From contig NC_067282.1 of assembly GCF_020740795.1 (NCBI RefSeq), positions 147,484,858-147,548,857 of the forward strand: DNA of 64,000 nt, given 5' to 3'. Source of the DNA: Apus apus (Eukaryota; Chordata; Aves; Apodiformes; Apodidae). The notes under the pieces were generated by a model. It saw only the letters and a list, made by a program, of their open reading frames with translations, did no database searches and had not been told where the DNA came from. Below are positions 61,841 through 64,000 of this stretch, piece after piece. The position numbers were made by a program, and so were the translations under genes. Numbering within the stretch: the first letter of the stretch is position 1; the number at the start of each line of letters is the position of its first letter.

Positions 61841-64000
61841 GTTTGCATTCTTTCAGTACTTAGTACATATCAGACTTGGTTTACTTATTGAGCTTTTTGC
61901 TTAGCACTTACTTGAAATGGCTGTTCTGTTCATTTCATTGTTTTAGCTGGGGTAACTCTCATTTGGCCTCAATCAGATGCAGCAAGGCACTAAAATTAAT
62001 ATGATCAAGCATGCTGTTAAATCAGGGCTTAGAAAAAGAACCACAAGACATTTGGGAGGATGGAAGTGCTTTAAATGTGTATCTTAGATCTAGACTTTAA
62101 TATGAAATAGTACTATCTTTTCCCTGGTCATATATCGCCTGTTTATTTCCATCAAATGTTTCTTCTGTGCTGTAGATCAAAGTGGGAGAACTATGGCATT
62201 TGGGATGGATTTTGAGTCAATAAGCTTAAAAACCCACAAAAAAACTCAACAATAAAATCACACCAAAACCAAACCCAACAAATACCAACAAACAAACAGA
62301 AAACCCACTTCAGTTTGTGTGCTCGTAGTTGCAACATATTTTTTTTTAATTACCACTTGTCCTGGAAGAAGCTTGTATCTTGGAAGAAATATTTCCAGAA
62401 CTGCTGTTTAACCTAACTGAATTCATCACCAGAAAAAGCCATGTAGTCTAAAATGTGAATAATGGGGACATCTCTTATTTAAACATTAAATATAAAACCG
62501 ATCTATTCATCCTCACTGTAGTAAACATTACGGTAGAAACATTAGAATCCCGAGTTTCTACATTTGTACTGCATATAATGTAATATATTCCAGCCAGGAT
62601 CTCACAATACCTGTGTAGGTAAAACTAAGAAATTACTGTGCATCAAAATGAACTTTGGGGGACGTGATTAAGGCCTGTAATGCAAAACTATCTGCGGAGG
62701 CGATCACTGTTTTTTTATGTTTGTTGTGATTCTCAAGGGAGAACTACAAACACATTTACAAAGCCAACTCTAGGAACAAAAATGTTATTCTGTTGGTTGC
62801 AAAAAATTACAGACATGATAAAGATGATCTTTTTATGGTTTATTTCTACTTCTTTCCTAACAGCTTACAAAAATCTTTTTCCTTCCCCTGGGGGTAACAA
62901 GTTTATTCCACTTTCTTTTTTCTCCAGCAAAGATTCCTTGTGTCTAAAAGGATCTTTTCTTTCATAGGTGATCTAACAAAATTTAAAGCAATTATCTTCA
63001 ACTAATTGAATTTTGAAAATTACTGCTTTTACTTTATATCTGAAGAAAGACCAAGTGCTCAAAACCTAATTAGCTGTTTTTCTGGTTATACTAATTGCTC
63101 TAATAAGATAAATTAGCAGAATGTATAAACCTTGTCTTGCATATGTGGATTAAAACTATTATAACACTTGCATGCGCTGTCTCTTGTAGTTCAGTTTTTT
63201 CAGTTGAATGTCTGCTTTGAAGTTTAGTGCCTAGAGAGAAACATGGCTGTTTTATTCAGCACTGAAACTGCAGGCTTCGATGCAGAGTATTACAGTTATA
63301 GGCACGTCCCTTGTTAAGTCTTTGATTTAAGTACAATACTTTCATATATTTTACACAATACTTCTAGAATAGAAGTCTGTTGTGATATTGTGTACTAACA
63401 TATTATTGACTGGCTGGATTGAAAAACAAAAATACCTACCACCAACAAGAAACTATTCACTTTCTTTAGGAACCTGGATGATTTTAATGGATCTGTTCTT
63501 TGAACTGTTATCTGTATCTGCAGTAGAAATTAAAAATAACAAAGCTTTTTGGAGAACTCTGAAAATGTATCATCATTTAGTATTCTTAAATTTCACTAAG
63601 AATAAGGGTAGCAAACAGTGTAATAAACAGTGATCAAATAGCAGGGATGAAAGGGGGAGAAAAAACAAATCTCTGCTTTGAATTCCTCTGAAAATACTTT
63701 GTGTTGTGGCACAGCTGTAACCATATGGCATAAAGACAAGTGGCATATGGTCTGTTATGAAAGTGAATACCTTTTACCTCGACTGATCAGTATAGATCTA
63801 AAACGTGGGAAAACTTTCAAGAAAAATCTTTCTTGAAGTTTTAAATAGAAATAACAATGTTCAAGTTGAAGTTCAGTTGAGAGTAAATTGTTTTAAGTTG
63901 ACTGTTTGCACCTGTGGATTAGGAGGAGTAGAAAATTTTTCCTGAGTCTGAGAATTTAAATCCTCAGACTTGTCTTAAATGTTTTGTAAATCTCTCTTCT
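61841..64000 (+). other. PARPBP intron 2 (runs off the window)
   Basis: AT-rich sequence with a G-poor A/C-rich low-complexity tract at about 62226-62310. The peptide expected from the next PARPBP exon is not present in any plus-strand frame I could read, so this intron probably continues past 64000. Confidence 0.7.

Noticed and set aside
62680-62967. A 95-codon open frame as the next PARPBP exon
   Set aside because: The peptide bears no likeness to the PARPBP region expected after NKQ, and no fitting acceptor/donor pair frames it.
1-64000. CRISPR arrays, bacterial operons, tRNA or rRNA genes
   Set aside because: None seen. The sequence is a bird-like nuclear locus with spliced genes, and no cloverleaf or rRNA-like block was recognised.

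Overview
This is a vertebrate, almost certainly avian, nuclear sequence. It has intron-split genes with GT-AG junctions, two CpG-island promoters, AT-rich introns, and many truncated CR1 LINEs. The CR1 copies carry the bird-type 3' end (ATTCTATG/ATTCTGTG repeats after a CTTCCAACC motif), and no Alu- or L1-like mammalian repeat was recognised. The gene order WASHC3 - NUP37 - PARPBP, with the first two on the minus strand and the third on the plus strand, matches my recollection of human 12q23.2.

Layout: (1) About 1-10.8 kb is intergenic DNA downstream of WASHC3, with four CR1 copies and no gene I can support. (2) About 10.84-26.86 kb holds WASHC3 (CCDC53) on the minus strand. Its seven coding exons join to a clean 606-nt frame (201 aa), starting in a CpG island at about 26.1-27.26 kb. 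(3) About 27.3-35.5 kb is an intergenic spacer with three very short CR1 tails. (4) About 35.5-60.1 kb holds NUP37 on the minus strand. A non-coding first exon and nine coding exons join to a 981-nt frame (326 aa), the length I recall for human. (5) About 59.8-60.5 kb is a CpG island shared head to head by NUP37 and PARPBP. It contains an inverted CCAAT box and a palindromic CHR-like motif. (6) 60.3 kb to the end is the 5' part of PARPBP (PARI) on the plus strand: a non-coding exon 1, coding exon 1 (50 codons), and part of a long intron. The rest of the gene lies outside the window.

The three genes have unrelated jobs: endosomal actin control by the WASH complex, the nuclear pore Y-complex scaffold with a kinetochore role, and replication-fork or recombination control. 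Only NUP37 and PARPBP share a promoter, and the motifs there suggest cell-cycle-linked expression. I found no new multi-gene system. The observations most worth following are the promoter architecture, a NAGNAG acceptor in WASHC3, a 19-base T run against a NUP37 acceptor, and the CR1 insertions. All exon coordinates were derived by reading splice signals and frame by eye; comparisons with human proteins are from memory, not from a search.
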